Translations under genes and position numbers: made by a program
Notes under the pieces: generated by a model
Told to the model about the DNA's origin: nothing
What the model saw: only the letters and a program-made list of their open reading frames with translations
Database searches by the model: none
DNA from: Sciurus carolinensis
Taxonomy: Eukaryota > Chordata > Mammalia > Rodentia > Sciuridae
Length of the DNA stretch: 64,000 nucleotides
Direction of reading: 5' to 3'
NCBI RefSeq assembly: GCF_902686445.1
Contig: NC_062214.1
Coordinates: 44,897,454 to 44,961,453 of the forward strand
Part shown: piece by piece, positions 22,192 through 34,739 of the stretch
Layout: each line of letters begins with the position of its first letter
Numbering within the stretch: position 1 is the stretch's first letter

Positions 22192-23734
22192 AATGTGTGT
22201 TTTTATAGAAAATGTAGAAAAATATTTCAAATGCCATGTCAAATATAAATCCCATACCTAATCCCAATACCCAGAACCTGTTTTTAGATGATTGATCTGT
22301 ATGGGATGAGAAGAGTCAGAGGGTATCTGCTGTTTGGTCCTAGGATTAAGACCTGAAGCAAGCTCTTGCACAGTATAACTTACCTGTCTTGGAACCTAGG
22401 TGCTATGGTGACCTTAATTACAGTCCAGGATATTCATCTTATACATGAGAAAAACAGAATGGCAGGGCATGCAATGGCTCACAACCAAGACAGTGGCATC
22501 AATAGGAACAGAACCAGACTTCCCAACTCTTGGTCTAATTCCCTGTATATAGGACAAGAGAAATAAGTGGTCATGATACAATGAGCTTCCTTTAGAAAAA
22601 AACCAGCTGACATGTTTAACTTTTCAATTACTTGTTACAAGAAGATCAACAAAAACCAAAATTCTGACATAAGGATAATGTTATTTCTCTACAAGGGGAT
22701 GCCCAGGTTAATGTGTGTGTAAAGGAAGAAGATATTAGAACTTCAATTTGTATTTTCTCTTTAAAAAATAGAAAGGAGTCAAGCTTTATTGTCAGTTGAA
22801 GCATACTCACACTGGTTGCCTCTTGGGCCAGATGAAAGTTAGATGTGTATCTGTATGGTTCACCACATTCAGAGTACATGTGGGATATCATAGTTTAAAG
22901 TCAGCTTTGTTCAGTTGGGATCCTCCTGCAGTTTGTGTGTATATAGTTTTATGTATTTACAGGTTCTTACTGTTTTTAACCTCTACAAAATGGATAAGAG
23001 CAAGAAAAGGACTCTTCCAAAGGAACTATAGATTGAAAATCCTGCTTAAATTTGTATAAGTGAACCAAAAAATGACAGAGTCAAAGTGTCTCCCATTCAG
23101 CTCTTCATCAGCCACATTATGAGTAGATACAATGATTAATCTACCAATGGAATCTACTCTGACTAGTTTAAACAGAAAGCAATGTACTGCAAGCTTCAGG
23201 TGGTATGTAATATACCTTGTATGGACCAAAGGAACAGGCGTTAGTTTGGCTTCCAGGAAAAATTCAGAAAATGACTCTTCCCAACCTGGGCAATCTCTAT
23301 CACAGTATGGAATTTGTGGAGCTAAAGAATTGCTGCAATACATGCTAGTTCCACAACCACTCCTCTCTTCCATGATCCACACCAGCAAAACGGGTACCCT
23401 AAATTATGTCTCTTGCCCACAGGAGATTCTGCTACAGATGCTGCCATGACAGGTCTTTCCAACAAAAGTAAGCAGGGACTCCACCTCACAGTGTTTATGT
23501 CCATCATTCAAGTCCTAGGTGGGAGTGTCTCTTCAGAGGGAACTCAGTCCCATATGGAGCCCACACTATATATAAGCATGAGAAATTTAATCTTGCTTTC
23601 CTACCTACAGCATTTTAGCTAAATCATTCTGCAGAGTCTAAAATGCAGCTGGCTTAGCCAGTCTATAATATTTCCCCTAATTACCTCACCAAACTTGATT
23701 AGAAGTTAACTTCCCCCAAATGCAAAATTATCAA
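22192..23734. other. Intron, mostly unassigned
   Basis: About 22420-22540 is weakly MIR-like in antisense. 23132-23449 holds overlapping ORFs on both strands, with no splice sites or motifs that support coding. Confidence 0.4.
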
Positions 23735-23748
23735 GAAGGTCATTTGAA

Positions 23749-24303
23749 TGGAAACAGCCTAGGTGTCCTTCAACAGATGAATGGATAAAGAAAATGTGGC
23801 ATATATACACAATGGAATATTACTCAGTCTTAAAGAAGAATGATATTATGGCATTTGCCAGTAGATTGATGGAGCTGGAGAATATCATGCTTAGCATGAT
23901 ATTAGTGAAATAAGTCAATGCCCAAAAAATCAAAGCCCAGATGTTTTCTCTGATAAGCAAATGCTGATCCATAGTGGGGGGTGGGGTGGGGCTAGGGAAG
24001 AATGGAGGAACTTGGATTGGGCAGAGGGGAGTGAGGGAAGGGCGAAAGGTGTAGGGGTGCAAAGGATGGTGGAATGAGACAGAAATTACTACCCTATATG
24101 CAAGTACGATTGCATGATTGCGTGACTGGTGTGACTCTGCATCATGTACAGCCAGAGGAATGAGAAGTTGTGCTCCATCTGTATACAATGTGTCAAAATG
24201 CATTCTTCTGTCATGTATAACTAATTAGAACAATTTTTTTAAAAAAAGAAACTAAGAGTAGAACAGTGATTATGGGGGGGCGAGAAAAGTGGGGTGGGGG
24301 AAA
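23749..24303 (+). mobile_element. 5'-truncated L1 3' end (older L1 subfamily)
   Basis: Begins in the ORF2 C-terminus (CAGATGAATGGATAAAGAAA, GGAGAATATCATGCTTAGCA) and runs through a G-rich 3'UTR with GGGGCTAGGGAAGAATGG to ATGTATAACTAATTAG and an A-run at about 24241-24247. It is flanked by GAAGGTCATTTGAA (23735-23748) and GAAGGCCATTTGAA (24304-24317), a 13/14 match read as the target-site duplication. About 55 bp follow the A-run before the second repeat. Confidence 0.85.
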
Positions 24304-24569
24304 GAAGGCCATTTGAAATCTGGATTTATATCCACTTCAATAAGGATAAACTTTGCCTTAATTATATACAATCCAACCAACCATTATCCAAAATCCTAGG
24401 AGCAGATTTATGGAATTCAGTATTTTTTTTCCAAATTTTGATGAACCATATATACTGTTTCACCTAAACACATAAAAGTCTTCACAAAATGTAAGGAATA
24501 TTTTTTAAAATACCAAATTGTTTTTAAAGTTACTGGATGTAATTTAACTACCTCCCCAAAACACACTCA

Positions 24570-25320
24570 AGAATGTTTATAGGAGTACTTAAAATGATAA
24601 TACCTAACAAAGTAAAACTCACAGTTTCTGATATCCAATCAAAAAACTTACTAGACACACAAAGAAATAGGAAAATGCAACCCAGAATGAGGATAAGAAT
24701 CCATAAATCAAAATTAACCCAGAACTGACACAGGTTTTAGAATTTAAAAACAAACATATTAAAACAATTATAGTTATTTCACATGATCAAAAAGTTAAGA
24801 TGTAGAAAGTATATAAAAGACCCCAATCAAACTTCTAGAGATGAAAATGATGATGTCTGAGGTAAAAAATAAAATATTAGATGGAATTAACAGGGGATTA
24901 AAAACCTCACTGAAGAAAAGATTAGTGAACCTGAAGACATAACCACTGAAATAACCCAAGATGAAACACACACAGAGAAAAATAATTTAAAACAACCATT
25001 GGTAGATCAATAAATTTTGAAACAACTTCAAGTGGCATGAAGAAATAATAACCAAAAATTCTCCCAAATTTGATGTCAACTATAAAACCAGAAATCTGAG
25101 ATGTGCAATGAATCTCAAGCAAGAAAAACTAAAAAAATTGACACCAAGATATATTATAATTAAACTGCTCAAAACCAGTGATAAAGAGAAAAACTTAAAA
25201 GCAATAATAGAAAACAGATACATTATTTATAGTGGAATGAATATAAGAATGACAACATATTCCTTATCAGAAATAATGCAAGCAAGTAGACAATGGAACA
25301 ATGCCTTTCCAAACTTGAGA
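24570..25320 (+). mobile_element. HAL1-like / L1 ORF1 remnant
   Basis: Several phrases fit HAL1 or old L1 ORF1: CAAACTTCTAGAGATGAAAA, GAAGAAAAGATTAGTGAACC, AAACTGCTCAAAACCAGTGA and AGAATGACAACATATTCC. A 93-codon ORF at 25108-25386 covers part of the former C-terminal domain (TSDKEKNLKAIIEN...ASRQWNNAFP). It is heavily diverged with frame breaks. HAL1 elements carry ORF1 without a reverse transcriptase, and no ORF2 follows here. Confidence 0.7.
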
Positions 25321-25501
25321 ACACATTTATCACATATTATAAAACATCTCCAGGTAAATACATGGCATAACCACTCCTATACTACATAGATCATCGTATC
25401 TGCCCTCAACCAACATCTCTTAAGTCATTCTCTACCCATTAGCCCATTTGATTTCTCTGTTGGTTTACTCTCTTCCAACTGGAAACCCCACTTATAACAC
25501 C

Positions 25502-25815
25502 AGTGCTATGGATGGAATTGCATCCCACCAAATTCATATAGTGAAGCCCTAATCCCTAAAGTGACTGTATGTGAAGATAGGGTCCTTAGGTGGCAATTAA
25601 GGTTAAATGAGGTCTTTAAGGATTGAAACATTATAAGAAGAGGACTGAATCTCTCTTTCCACCATGTGAAGACACAGTAAGAAGGCAGAAGATGGCCTTC
25701 TGCAAACCATAAAGAAAGTTCGCACCATAAACTGATCCTCTAGCACCTTGATAACAGTCTTCCAGCCTCCAAGAATTGTGAGAAATAGATTTCTGATGCA
25801 TATGCCACCCAGGCT
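25502..25815 (+). mobile_element. MaLR-type solo LTR
   Basis: Starts TGCTATGGATGGAATTGCAT and contains AATTAAGGTTAAATGAGGTC, TTATAAGAAGAGGA, CCATGTGAAGACACAGTAAG and CCAGCCTCCAAGAATTGTGA, then AGAAATAGATTTCTG. This is the typical order of ERVL-MaLR LTRs. No internal ERV sequence is present. Confidence 0.8.
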
Positions 25816-27272
25816 ACAGATTTTGAACTGGCTCAGACAAATTCACACCCCAAGTTTGATGCTACTTTGCCCTTCACAGTTCACTAGGCATTTCACTGCC
25901 ATACAGGTAGGCAGAGGGTGTTTTGCTGCTTCCAACTTCTGTTGGCCATGCTGTCCAAGGCACATGGTACCCCTGGACACTCCCATTCAGCAATAATGGG
26001 GCTCACACCACGTCAGGTAGTCCTACTCCTGACACTTTACCAACCTCAAGTTTCTTATCCAGATGTCCCCTGGGTCTCACCTGATGGTGATAACGTCACG
26101 GAGACAGTACTTGTGGGACTCCTTCAGACTTCCCCAGTGGACCCGTTTTAGCAAGTCACTCAATTCCTTTAAGCCTTGTTTCCCTTATACATAAAAGCAG
26201 GCTTAGGGTTACTTCCAGGGATTTCTGTGAAGACTACATGAGAGAACGTGCAGGAAATTTTCGGCTCAGAGCCAGGTCTGGAGAACTATTCCACTCCTGG
26301 TCACTGTATTTTTCTCCTTCTCCCACAGCCCTAGGATCACACTGCTGTGAGTCCTATGCATCCCAGATCCTAACCATGTGCATGCTGCTCAGCTGTATTC
26401 CGTGCACACACCCCAAGATAACTTTGCAAAATGACAGATGGCAAAACCCCAGCATGGCCCCAACTACTTTTCCTTCTCTCTTAAAAACACTTTTTTTTGC
26501 CACTCTTCTAGCAAACCCTAGGCTGTGTTTTGTGACTTATTATTCACTTTATCTGATAATTTGGGGAGAAGAGAACGCCAAATGCCACCAACAATGCCCC
26601 TGCAGCTGCTAATAGGAGCCACTGTTTGGAGCCCACGGTACCCTCTTGGCCCCAGCAGCTCTGACAGCTGCCGGAGCACTTTCTGCCAGGTCAGGATACG
26701 TGCCGAAGGCTCCAAGGGCAGAATAGAGCCCAGCACAGTCATGCTGGTATCCCGGAGGTTCGCAGCATTAATAATCTATAGTTCAATCATTAGGAGCAAA
26801 TCCAAGTGAAATAGGAAAAGATACACCACGCTGGAGGCCGTGAGGCTCCTCTGCTCCTTGGCAGGCTTGATGATTAGTTCTCAGCCACTAGCAGCCCCAG
26901 CTGACAAACGGCAGCGCCTGCAAGCTGGAGGCTTTCTGCATGTGATAACTGAGTGATGTTAGAACTCATTCACGATATTAACATGGGCTCACCACCAGTG
27001 ACCTGCTGGGGCATTCAGGCCCTTGCCTCAGTCCATCTCCAGTGTACTCGAAGGATGTCCTTCAGTCAAAGCCACTGTCCTCAGGACAGATCTGCAAGTG
27101 GATCTTATGTGGGGGTCCAAAGCTGCTGGAGTTTTGGCAGGGATTTAATATCTGAACTAATATGATTATTTCCAATTATGTGCTGAACTGAAGTGTTCAC
27201 TTAGGCCTTTATTACAACAGCTCAGCTTATAACATTGTAAGCAAGAAAAACTCTGAAATAGAGATGCATTTT
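25816..27272. other. Intron with a probable MIR at 26145-26265
   Basis: Unassigned apart from a diverged + strand MIR (AGCAAGTCACTCAATTCC, GCCTTGTTTCCCTTATACAT, GTGAAGACTACATGAGAG). Chance ORFs on both strands between 26238 and 26809 lack support. Confidence 0.45.
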
Positions 27273-27280
27273 TAAGTTTG

Positions 27281-27499
27281 GAGTTGTTTTGTTTTTTTGT
27301 TTGAGGTCTTTTGTTTTGTTTTTGTACAAGGTATTGAACCCAGGGGAGCTTAGCCACTGAGCCACATTCCCAGCCCTTTTTATTTTTTTTATTTTGAGAC
27401 AGGATCTCACTAAGTTGCTAGTCTGGCCTTGAACTTGTGATCCTCCTGCCTCAGCCTCCCAAGTTGCTGGGATTACAGGTGTGCGCCACTGCACACTGC
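27281..27499 (-). mobile_element. B1-dID composite SINE
   Basis: Reverse orientation. The B1 half reads on the + strand as GACAGGATCTCACTAAGTTG, TCCTCCTGCCTCAGCCTCCC and GGGATTACAGGTGTGCGCCA. An A-rich linker (seen as TTTTTATTTTTTTTA) joins the ID half (AGCCACATTCCCAGCCC) with its B-box side GTATTGAACCCAGG. TAAGTTT direct repeats flank it (27273-27279 and 27500-27506). A B1-ID dimer of this order is known from squirrel-related rodents and is a main clue to the host. Confidence 0.88.
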
Positions 27500-27904
27500 T
27501 AAGTTTAGGGTTTTTCAAGGAATTCCTTGGTTTCAAGATGTTAGTTGATAAAAAGTTTTTTAAAAAATACTTTGTTGATATTCTTCCTGGTCATAAGTAT
27601 TAGTCAGGAACCTCTGTCTGCAAGTGACAGAAGCCCAGCTCAAACTAAAGTCCCAGAGGAGACTTCATTGTCATCCAAAAATCAATCAAGGGTGGCACTA
27701 AAGCCAGGTTTTCCTGGAGCCAGGATTTGTTGAAACACTATTGGCCCTTTCCCCCCAATATTGGCTTCCTTCTCTGGAATTGACCCCCAGGTGGAAGTCA
27801 TGAGAAGCCCCAAGCTCATGTATCTCATAACTCAGGATTAAAAGAAAAAGAGACCTCTCTTCCCTATTGCCACTTTGGAAAAAATCCCAGGAAAAAAATC
27901 AGAA

Positions 27905-28085
27905 TATTGTATGGTTGTTCTCATCTACCTCTATGCATGTTTTTATTTCATCCCTGATTTCTTCTGCTACCCATTGGTCATTCTGTTTTTTTGTTTTATC
28001 ACTGATATCTGATTTCACTCCAATATGATCTCATAGAATGCAGGATATTATCTCTACTTTGTTGTATTTGCTATCTGGCTCCCAT
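27905..28085 (-). mobile_element. L1 ORF2 fragment (endonuclease-proximal), antisense
   Basis: CACTCCAATATGATCTCATA and TCTCTACTTTGTTGTATTTG align with the L1b sequence at about 47635-47695, with CTGCTACCCATTGG upstream. It is short, diverged and has no detectable duplication. Confidence 0.65.
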
Positions 28086-29515
28086 CATGTACTCACTCAT
28101 TTAGACCATCAGCATGGCCATGTCTCAGCCCTGAGACTGGGGACGAGGTTGCTTGAGGTGTAGGAAAGATCCCAGGAAGGCAGAGCCCTTTCCCTGTCCA
28201 TCAGAACACTGTGCATGTCCTCAGGCTCTCAGCCCCACCAGTTTCCCTGAGTGTTTGTGGCTGCTCCTCCCACTCTGGACAGGATAAAACCCTATGCCAG
28301 AGGTCAGAGAATCTGGCCCCCAAGTAGCTGCCAAAGAGGATGTGTGATGCAATGCAGAAATGTAGGGGCTCTCTATGGGAGGAAGGAGCCAAAAAGACTA
28401 ACCCCCTTCCTCTGCCTTCCAGAATTGTCTCCAGTCCCATTTTCTCCATGTACCCTGTCTAGAGACATCTTGGATGGCTGAGCAGCTCTGCCTAGCATGA
28501 AGCAGTGGCCAGCATGGAATACATAACCTGCACTCCATCTCAGTTCCCATTCCTTTCACTCTAGCTGCCCTGGAATTGGGCATCCCAAATAAAACACTAA
28601 CACTTAATCCTTGCCTCAGGCTCTGTTTCCTCAGAAGAGCAGGAAATCCACTCTAATAACCATAAAAATGATGATAATGATGATGATGGTGATGGTGATG
28701 ATGATGATAAAAATCACAGACGCAGCTTTTTAATTTTATCAGACATCCTCACATTCTTGGGAACAAGGATCCCCTGCTGACCCACAGGAGTTTTCTAATA
28801 AATTTCTGCCCCATACTTAGAAATCCACGAGACTAAATTCAGATCGAAGTTTAATGAAAGATTTATTATTTAGGATTTTACTGGAAAATCATTTAGGGAC
28901 TTTTGATTAAATATGACAGATTGAACCTACAAGTTTACCTCCTCTCCCTTTGGATATGCCATAGTATTGTATCAAATGAACAAAAAACACAAATAAACCT
29001 TCCCAGCAGGAGACAGGTCACTGGAGAGGGGACAGAAGTAAGTGAGAGAGTGTGATGTGCTTATGTTGCTGCCATAGCAGAGAGCTGCCATTTTTAGTGT
29101 CTGTAGAGGAGACACTGGAAGACATAAATCATCACGGAAGGCTGGAATGAAATACTGGAATGAAGTCAGGGGACCAATTTCCTCTTCTGTTCTACCACAG
29201 CCAAGCCAGTGCTTCTTCTCACCCCCGTCCCATAGGAGACTGGAGCCTTATTCTCTGGAAATTTTAAACTGGGAGAATCAAGATAGGAGGATACTAGACC
29301 CAGCAGAGGAATAGTGGAAGGTGTGGAGATAGAAAGAAAAGGAATCAGTTGCAAGTACAAATACTGGCTGGTAGTTTTCTTAGTCACCGTCTCCTACCCT
29401 ATCCCCAAAATGGCATTAGTAGAAGTATGAGAAGATAAAGTAAAAAATTTTTAAAATTTTTTTTAAAAAGAAAAAAATATATATATACATACACATACAA
29501 CAAAGAGTACAAGGG
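28086..29515. other. Intron, unassigned
   Basis: No exon or family-level repeat recognised apart from the GAT repeat listed separately and AT-rich microsatellite-like sequence at 29440-29505. Confidence 0.45.
28664..28712. repeat. (GAT)n / (GATGGT) trinucleotide repeat
   Basis: A run of about 49 bases of ATGATGATAATGATG with GATGGTGATGGT interruptions. It is imperfect, in non-coding DNA. Confidence 0.9.
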
Positions 29516-29519
29516 TATT

Positions 29520-29870
29520 TATCTGCCTAAGAGGAATTCCAGAAATAAAAATGGACCATAGGAGGGGCTACTAAAGGCATGATCAAAGAAAAAAATTCCA
29601 GAACTGGAAAACATCATTTTTCTAGATAAGAAAAATCCATCAAGGCCCTGTATGGTAAAAGACAGTAGCCCAAGGCTTTCTATCATGAAATTCCACACCA
29701 CCAACAATAATGAGGAGCTCCTAAAAGCTTCAAGTGAGTAAAGTAGGTCATTTAAAAAGGAACTAGAATCAAAAGAACATTGGATTCTTCATTAGCATCC
29801 TCAGAACTTAGAAGGTAAGGGTTCAACTATCTTCAAAATTCTGAAATGATTCCAAACAACAACTCTATGA
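29520..29870 (+). mobile_element. Possible old L1/HAL1 ORF1-like remnant
   Basis: Phrases such as GAGCTCCTAAAAGCTTCAAG and CTTCAAAATTCTGAAATGAT resemble the C-terminal coding region of old L1 or HAL1 ORF1. Matches are short and interrupted, so this is tentative. Confidence 0.4.
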
Positions 29871-30199
29871 GCATCCATCTCTTGAGAACCAAAGGGATAG
29901 GACCACTACTGTCCATAAATGGAGAAGGAACAATAGAAGCAGAATGCCATTATTTGCAAGTCCCTAAGGACTTCGTGGACATGAATATTAGCATCAGTGG
30001 CCATTGCTAATACAGAAAAAGGGCCAGAGAGCCTTTTGGTAGGAAAACACATCGTCTCCAACAAACAAATGACAACAACAAAAAGCCAAATTGAGCCTGA
30101 ATCTGACAGGATTATTGATCTACCACCAATTTATATGAAATGGAGAGGAGCGAGGAGCATGCTAAACAACACCACAGAATTGCAGTATGCTAAATTATG

Positions 30200-30600
30200 A
30201 GTGCGGGGGACCATCCAGGCCAAATGGCATGATTACTTCCTCAAAAGAAAATAGCAAGAAATTAAACAGACATGGAATGGGAGCCAATGGATTCAAACAG
30301 ATTTTAAAAAACATAACAACTTAACTTTGATCCCAGTTCAAATAAGCTAGAAAAAAATATGCCATTTATGGAGTTATCAGAAACTTCATTTTAGCTGTGA
30401 AGATGATAATTCAAACATATTTTTATATAAACTATAAATATATTACACAAACACACACGATGTTTATCTTTTAGAGATTATACTGAGGTGTCTGGGAATT
30501 TGTTTCAAAATAATCTGGGAGGGAGATCAGACAGAGTTCATTACAATGTACCTCTAATTTAATTTAAACTTCGTTCATATTCTTCATAATAATAAAAGCT
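30200..30600 (+). mobile_element. Ancient interspersed repeat tail, family not assigned
   Basis: TATCTTTTAGAGATTATACTGAGG, split as TATCTTTTAG and AGATTATACTG, with GTCTGGGAATTTGTTTCAAA and AATAATAAAAGC, is a word set common in old mammalian repeats. I cannot assign a class with confidence. Confidence 0.35.
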
Positions 30601-30734
30601 ATTTTTAAGAACCAAAGTGGTAAACTTGGAGCAGAGCAAATCCCCAAACCCACAGAATTATCCAGATGTGTCTCAGTTCCAACTCCAGAATTCCCCAGAT
30701 AGTGAATGACTGGCATGTCTTAGTGGGGCAATTT

Positions 30735-31385
30735 CTTTTAATTGGTTCTTTTTAGTTAGAGTATTCTATTTTGACATATTTATACAAACAAGGAGTATAT
30801 CTTATTCTAATTAGGATCCCAGTCTTGTGGATACACATGATGTTGAGATTCACTCTGGTGTATTCATATATGAACATAAGAAAGTTATGTCAGATTCAAT
30901 CCACTGTCTCCTATTCATATCCCTTCTTCCCTTCATTCCTCTTTGTCTGACTCACTGAACTTCTATTCTCCCCACACCTCTTGTTGTGGGTTAGCATCCA
31001 CATATCAGAGAGAACATTTGACCCTTTTTTTTTTTTTTTTTTGGTATTGGTTTATTTCACTTGGAATGATATTATCCAGATTTTTTCCATTTACCAGTAA
31101 ATGTCATGAAGTCATTCTTTATGGCTGAGCAATATTCCATTGTTTATATAGACCACATTTTCTTTGTCCATTCATCTGTTGAAGGGTACCTAGATTGGTT
31201 CCATACCTTAGCTATTGTGAATTGAGCTTCTATAAACATTGATGTAGTTACACCACTGTAGTATGCGGATTTTTAACTCCTTAGGATATATATTGAGGAG
31301 TGGGATAACTGGGTCAAATGGTGGTTCCATTCCTAATTTATCGAAGAATCTCCATACTTTCTAGAGTGGTTACACCAATTTGGAG
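30735..31385 (-). mobile_element. L1 3' end, antisense
   Basis: The + strand shows the reverse of an L1 tail: GCTGAGCAATATTCCATTGT, TTGTCCATTCATCTGTTGAA, GTGGGATAACTGGGTCAAAT and GAATCTCCATACTTTC. These match L1b at about 44630-44880. The 3'UTR part (30735-31040) differs from L1b, so it belongs to an older subfamily. A poly(T) run sits at 31024-31042. Confidence 0.85.
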
Positions 31386-31399
31386 TCTGGTGGAACAGT

Positions 31400-31935
31400 T
31401 TTAAATGAAGACTGAAAATTATTTGGCACTCCTCCCTGAGAAATAGTGGGATTTGTTTCTTTTGTCTTTTAATATGGTAAGCCTGTGACAACTTTTACCA
31501 ATATAGTTTGGCATAAGTAAAGCCATGGAAGGTCTGTGGCTGGCTTATAGAAGGCCATGAAGTTTTCATCTTGTTTGTTAGAACATTTGCTCTTAATTTT
31601 TTTTTTTTTTTGGCCTATCAAATAAAAAGTACAACCATACCAGGTCCGCCATGCTGTGAGGAAGCCTAAGTCATGTGGAATGACCACATAGGCACTGTAG
31701 GAGTGTACCAACTGAGCTCAGCTTTCAAGTTATCCCAGCTCAGGGACCAGACATATGAATGAAGAAACTTCCAGTTGATTGAAACCCAGTCATCTGAGAG
31801 GTTCCAGCCATTCATATTTTCATCTAAAGTCTCTATCATCACAGGGCAGAGCCAAGCCATCATGAACACTGTATAATGGCAGTTGCTCTGTGCTGCTAAA
31901 TTATAGTGGGGTTTTGCACATTAATATAATGTTTG
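31400..31935 (+). mobile_element. MLT1-type MaLR LTR
   Basis: Ordered matches: TTTGGCACTCCTCCCTGAGA, GGCTTATAGAAGGCCATGAA, CGCCATGCTGTGAGGAAGCC, CAGACATATGAATGAAGAAA and GCAGAGCCAAGCCATCATGA. This is the MLT1 layout. The sequence is diverged, as expected for a MaLR older than rodent divergence. Confidence 0.75.
31682..31722 (+). repeat. 41-bp direct repeat, copy 1 (inside MLT1)
   Basis: Begins GACCACATAGGCACTG and ends CAACTGAGCTCAGC. It is identical over all 41 bases to 32672-32712. This copy sits in its natural MLT1 context. Confidence 0.95.
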
Positions 31936-32671
31936 GATCAAGTAGCCCAGCCTGCTTCTTGGAATCATGAAATTCCTTTGTGACTGCTGGGGACCTACCC
32001 ACCAAGGAATTAGGGACAGGAGTGAGTAAAGCACAGCCCAACAAACCAAGAGTTGGCATGTAACCTTCAAAGAGTCCATTCCACTTCCTACCCTGATTTC
32101 ACAGCAGCCCATTGCCCACCTAAGCAGAAAAGGACTCCTAACTTCTCATATTTGGGCCTACTTCTCAATTTTTGCTCTCCTACACATGAAGGCAATGAAA
32201 AGGAGGGAAGAGCAAAGAGGTATTTATTTGCCATGGTAAATGATCTCATAAATGCCCTTCCCCACCAGCCCCATGGTGATCGTCCCGCAGAAAGAGTTAC
32301 CAAGAAGTGGAAACCATCCTCAGAGCTCTGGTATCTTCCTTCAGTGGCCTCTTGAGTACAGAGGAGATCATTAGAGGGTCCTCATGTTGCCTAGCAACCT
32401 GTGAATGCTGTTTGCTGTCACATCATTAATAGGATATGAAAGTGTTTCATAGAAGACATTCATCTTGCATTAATGAAAATCAAATTTGCTAATATGACAC
32501 AAAATCTGTTCTTCCTTGTGACTTTCTATACTTAAGTAGCTTATTTATTGAATTAGACCGTGAGTGGTTTGCAGGCTCAAGACTGTTAAAGTATCGTAAT
32601 AATGACTTTGTTTTCAATAATATCAGATGGCCCTTAATGATGTGATTATGCAGCTATAACTCTGTGATGGA
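31936..32671. other. Intron, unassigned
   Basis: No exon or repeat recognised. ORFs at 32053-32355 and its antisense are unsupported. Confidence 0.4.
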
Positions 32672-32712
32672 GACCACATAGGCACTGTAGGAGTGTACCA
32701 ACTGAGCTCAGC
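32672..32712 (+). repeat. 41-bp direct repeat, copy 2 (outside MLT1)
   Basis: An exact copy of 31682-31722, but the sequences on both sides (AACTCTGTGATGGA before, ACCCCTTAGACAAAGC after) are not MLT1-like. It is an isolated short duplicate. Confidence 0.95.
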
Positions 32713-33430
32713 ACCCCTTAGACAAAGCACCCCTCTTCCAAGGCCTCGCCCCATACCCGCTGACTACTCTGCCACTCAACTTCTTACTGCCAAACCTCAG
32801 CAAAGAGAAGATTCTGGTTTGAGTCTGATTATTTTCCACATTAGCTCAATCCATCTTCAGAGCTCCAGGACAGAAACCCAGAGAAACACCCTTAGTCTAA
32901 AGAAATAACCAATGAATAAATGGATCTCAAATCATCATAAGCATGAAAGGAACTACTGAATGTTATTCAGCCTTCCTCTTCTTCCTCAAAATAGGGTAAC
33001 AAATGACCCTAAATGCATCAAGCACCAAAAGGGAGTAATAAAAACTAACAGACCCTACTTTCAAACATGATCTGTTCCTGAAAACAAGTGTGGAATTCAA
33101 TTGAGCAAAAGTCAAATAATAGACCAATATCTAAAAGGGGACATTCCTTTCCCAAAGAGGTAAAAAGTGATTGCTCAAAATGTTCCTTGGTATCATTAGC
33201 ACATTGAAGTCTAAATGCAGTATACAGAAAGTAATTTAGGGGTATGAGTGGCCAAAGTATAACAGACAAATTATATTAGAATCAAATAGAGCCATTATCA
33301 AAAAGTCAAGGGCTACTTCTAAAGGCATCCAGAAAGAAACCTTATGGAAGTCTAAACTGCAGAGCTGTATTTCTAGAGTTTTTTTTTTTTTTTTTTTTAA
33401 CAAAGCTTTGTTTCCTCTTTGCAAAATTAA
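32713..33430. other. Intron, unassigned
   Basis: No recognisable gene or family-level repeat. A poly(T) run of about 20 lies at 33380-33399. Confidence 0.4.
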
Positions 33431-34720
33431 TACATGATCATTGCAGAGCCCAAAGGGATGGGGTATAAAACAGGTAATCCTGAAGAATAAATCAGAAGTT
33501 ATCCATAAGAAATCACCCATACAGGATCATTGTTAATTTCTTGGTATGTGTCCTTCCCATGCTTTTTCTCTAAATATGAAATATTATGCAAAAATAATAT
33601 TTTACATAATGATTTGTAGCTTGTTATTTTGACTTATCAGAGTATTCTAAATGTTTTTCCATTTCTGCAGCTGTTATTTTAATGGCATGATTTTTTTAAT
33701 GACAACAAAATTCTACCAGTATTCCTTTCTTAACTAACCAGGTTGCTTCTAACTTTTTGTTTTGATAATTAGTCCTAAAATTAACATTCTTTAATGATAC
33801 ATCTTTTTGGCATATTTCTGGGTATTTCCATTACATTTCTTTTAATGTGGCTAACTCTTACTCATTCACTATAAGCACACTCTACCAGTGTGCTGGATAC
33901 TTGGAATATAGTTCCCTTCCTTCACAGAGCTAAAAATTAAGTAGAAAAGAGAGAAAATCTCACATGATAGTTTAAATATGCTTCCCCCCCCACTTCTGCC
34001 CCCCACTGAGCACCATTTTTAGCACGTGAATGTGTTTCTTAAATTAATAGGATTATGCTATGCATATGTTCTTCTTCCCCTTGATAATAAATACTGGAGA
34101 TCTGGAGATCTGTCCAGGTCAGTACACATAGATCTCACTCTTTTTAATGGCTTATTTATATTTCATAGAATGGTTAAATCCTAGTTCGCCTATTTTCCTA
34201 TTAATGAACATTTAGGTCATTTCAAATTTTTCCTGTTATTGTAAGTAACATTTCCATGGAACATATAGCTTTGTATGCACGAGTGGAATTTCTGGATTGA
34301 TGAATGTGCACATTTAAATTTTAATCAAGTATTAGCTTCAATTATCATCAAAAAAGATTACTCCACTTTACACTCCCACCAACAGTACCAAAGAAGGCTT
34401 GTTTTTACCCCAGCCTCATCAGTACTGGATTTATTTCATGTTTCATTTGTTTATTTATTTATTTAGTTAGTTGTTGTTAATCTGAAGGAAGAAGAGAGAG
34501 TAAAGAGTATTTTGTTGTACTTTCCACTTGCATTTCTTCACTATTGAATGAATCTTTTCATAGGTTCATTTATATTAATTCTTTTGTGAATTACTTGTTC
34601 TTACTCTTTGCCCATTTTCTTACTGGGTTGCTTGTTTCTTTTTGACTTGTGAGAGTTTATGATAAAATCAGGAAGATTAGTAATCCTTAATGCATTGCAA
34701 ATATTTTCTAGTCCATCTTT
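33430..34720 (-). mobile_element. Old L1 (L1ME-like) 3' region, antisense, patchy
   Basis: GATTTGTAGCTTGTTATTTT, CATTTAGGTCATTTCAAATT, GAGTGGAATTTCTGGATTGA and TTTACACTCCCACCAACAGT are typical reverse-strand words of old L1 3' ends. The block is interrupted by unassigned sequence at about 33840-34010. Confidence 0.6.
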
Positions 34721-34739
34721 TGTTTCCTAATTGATCAAT

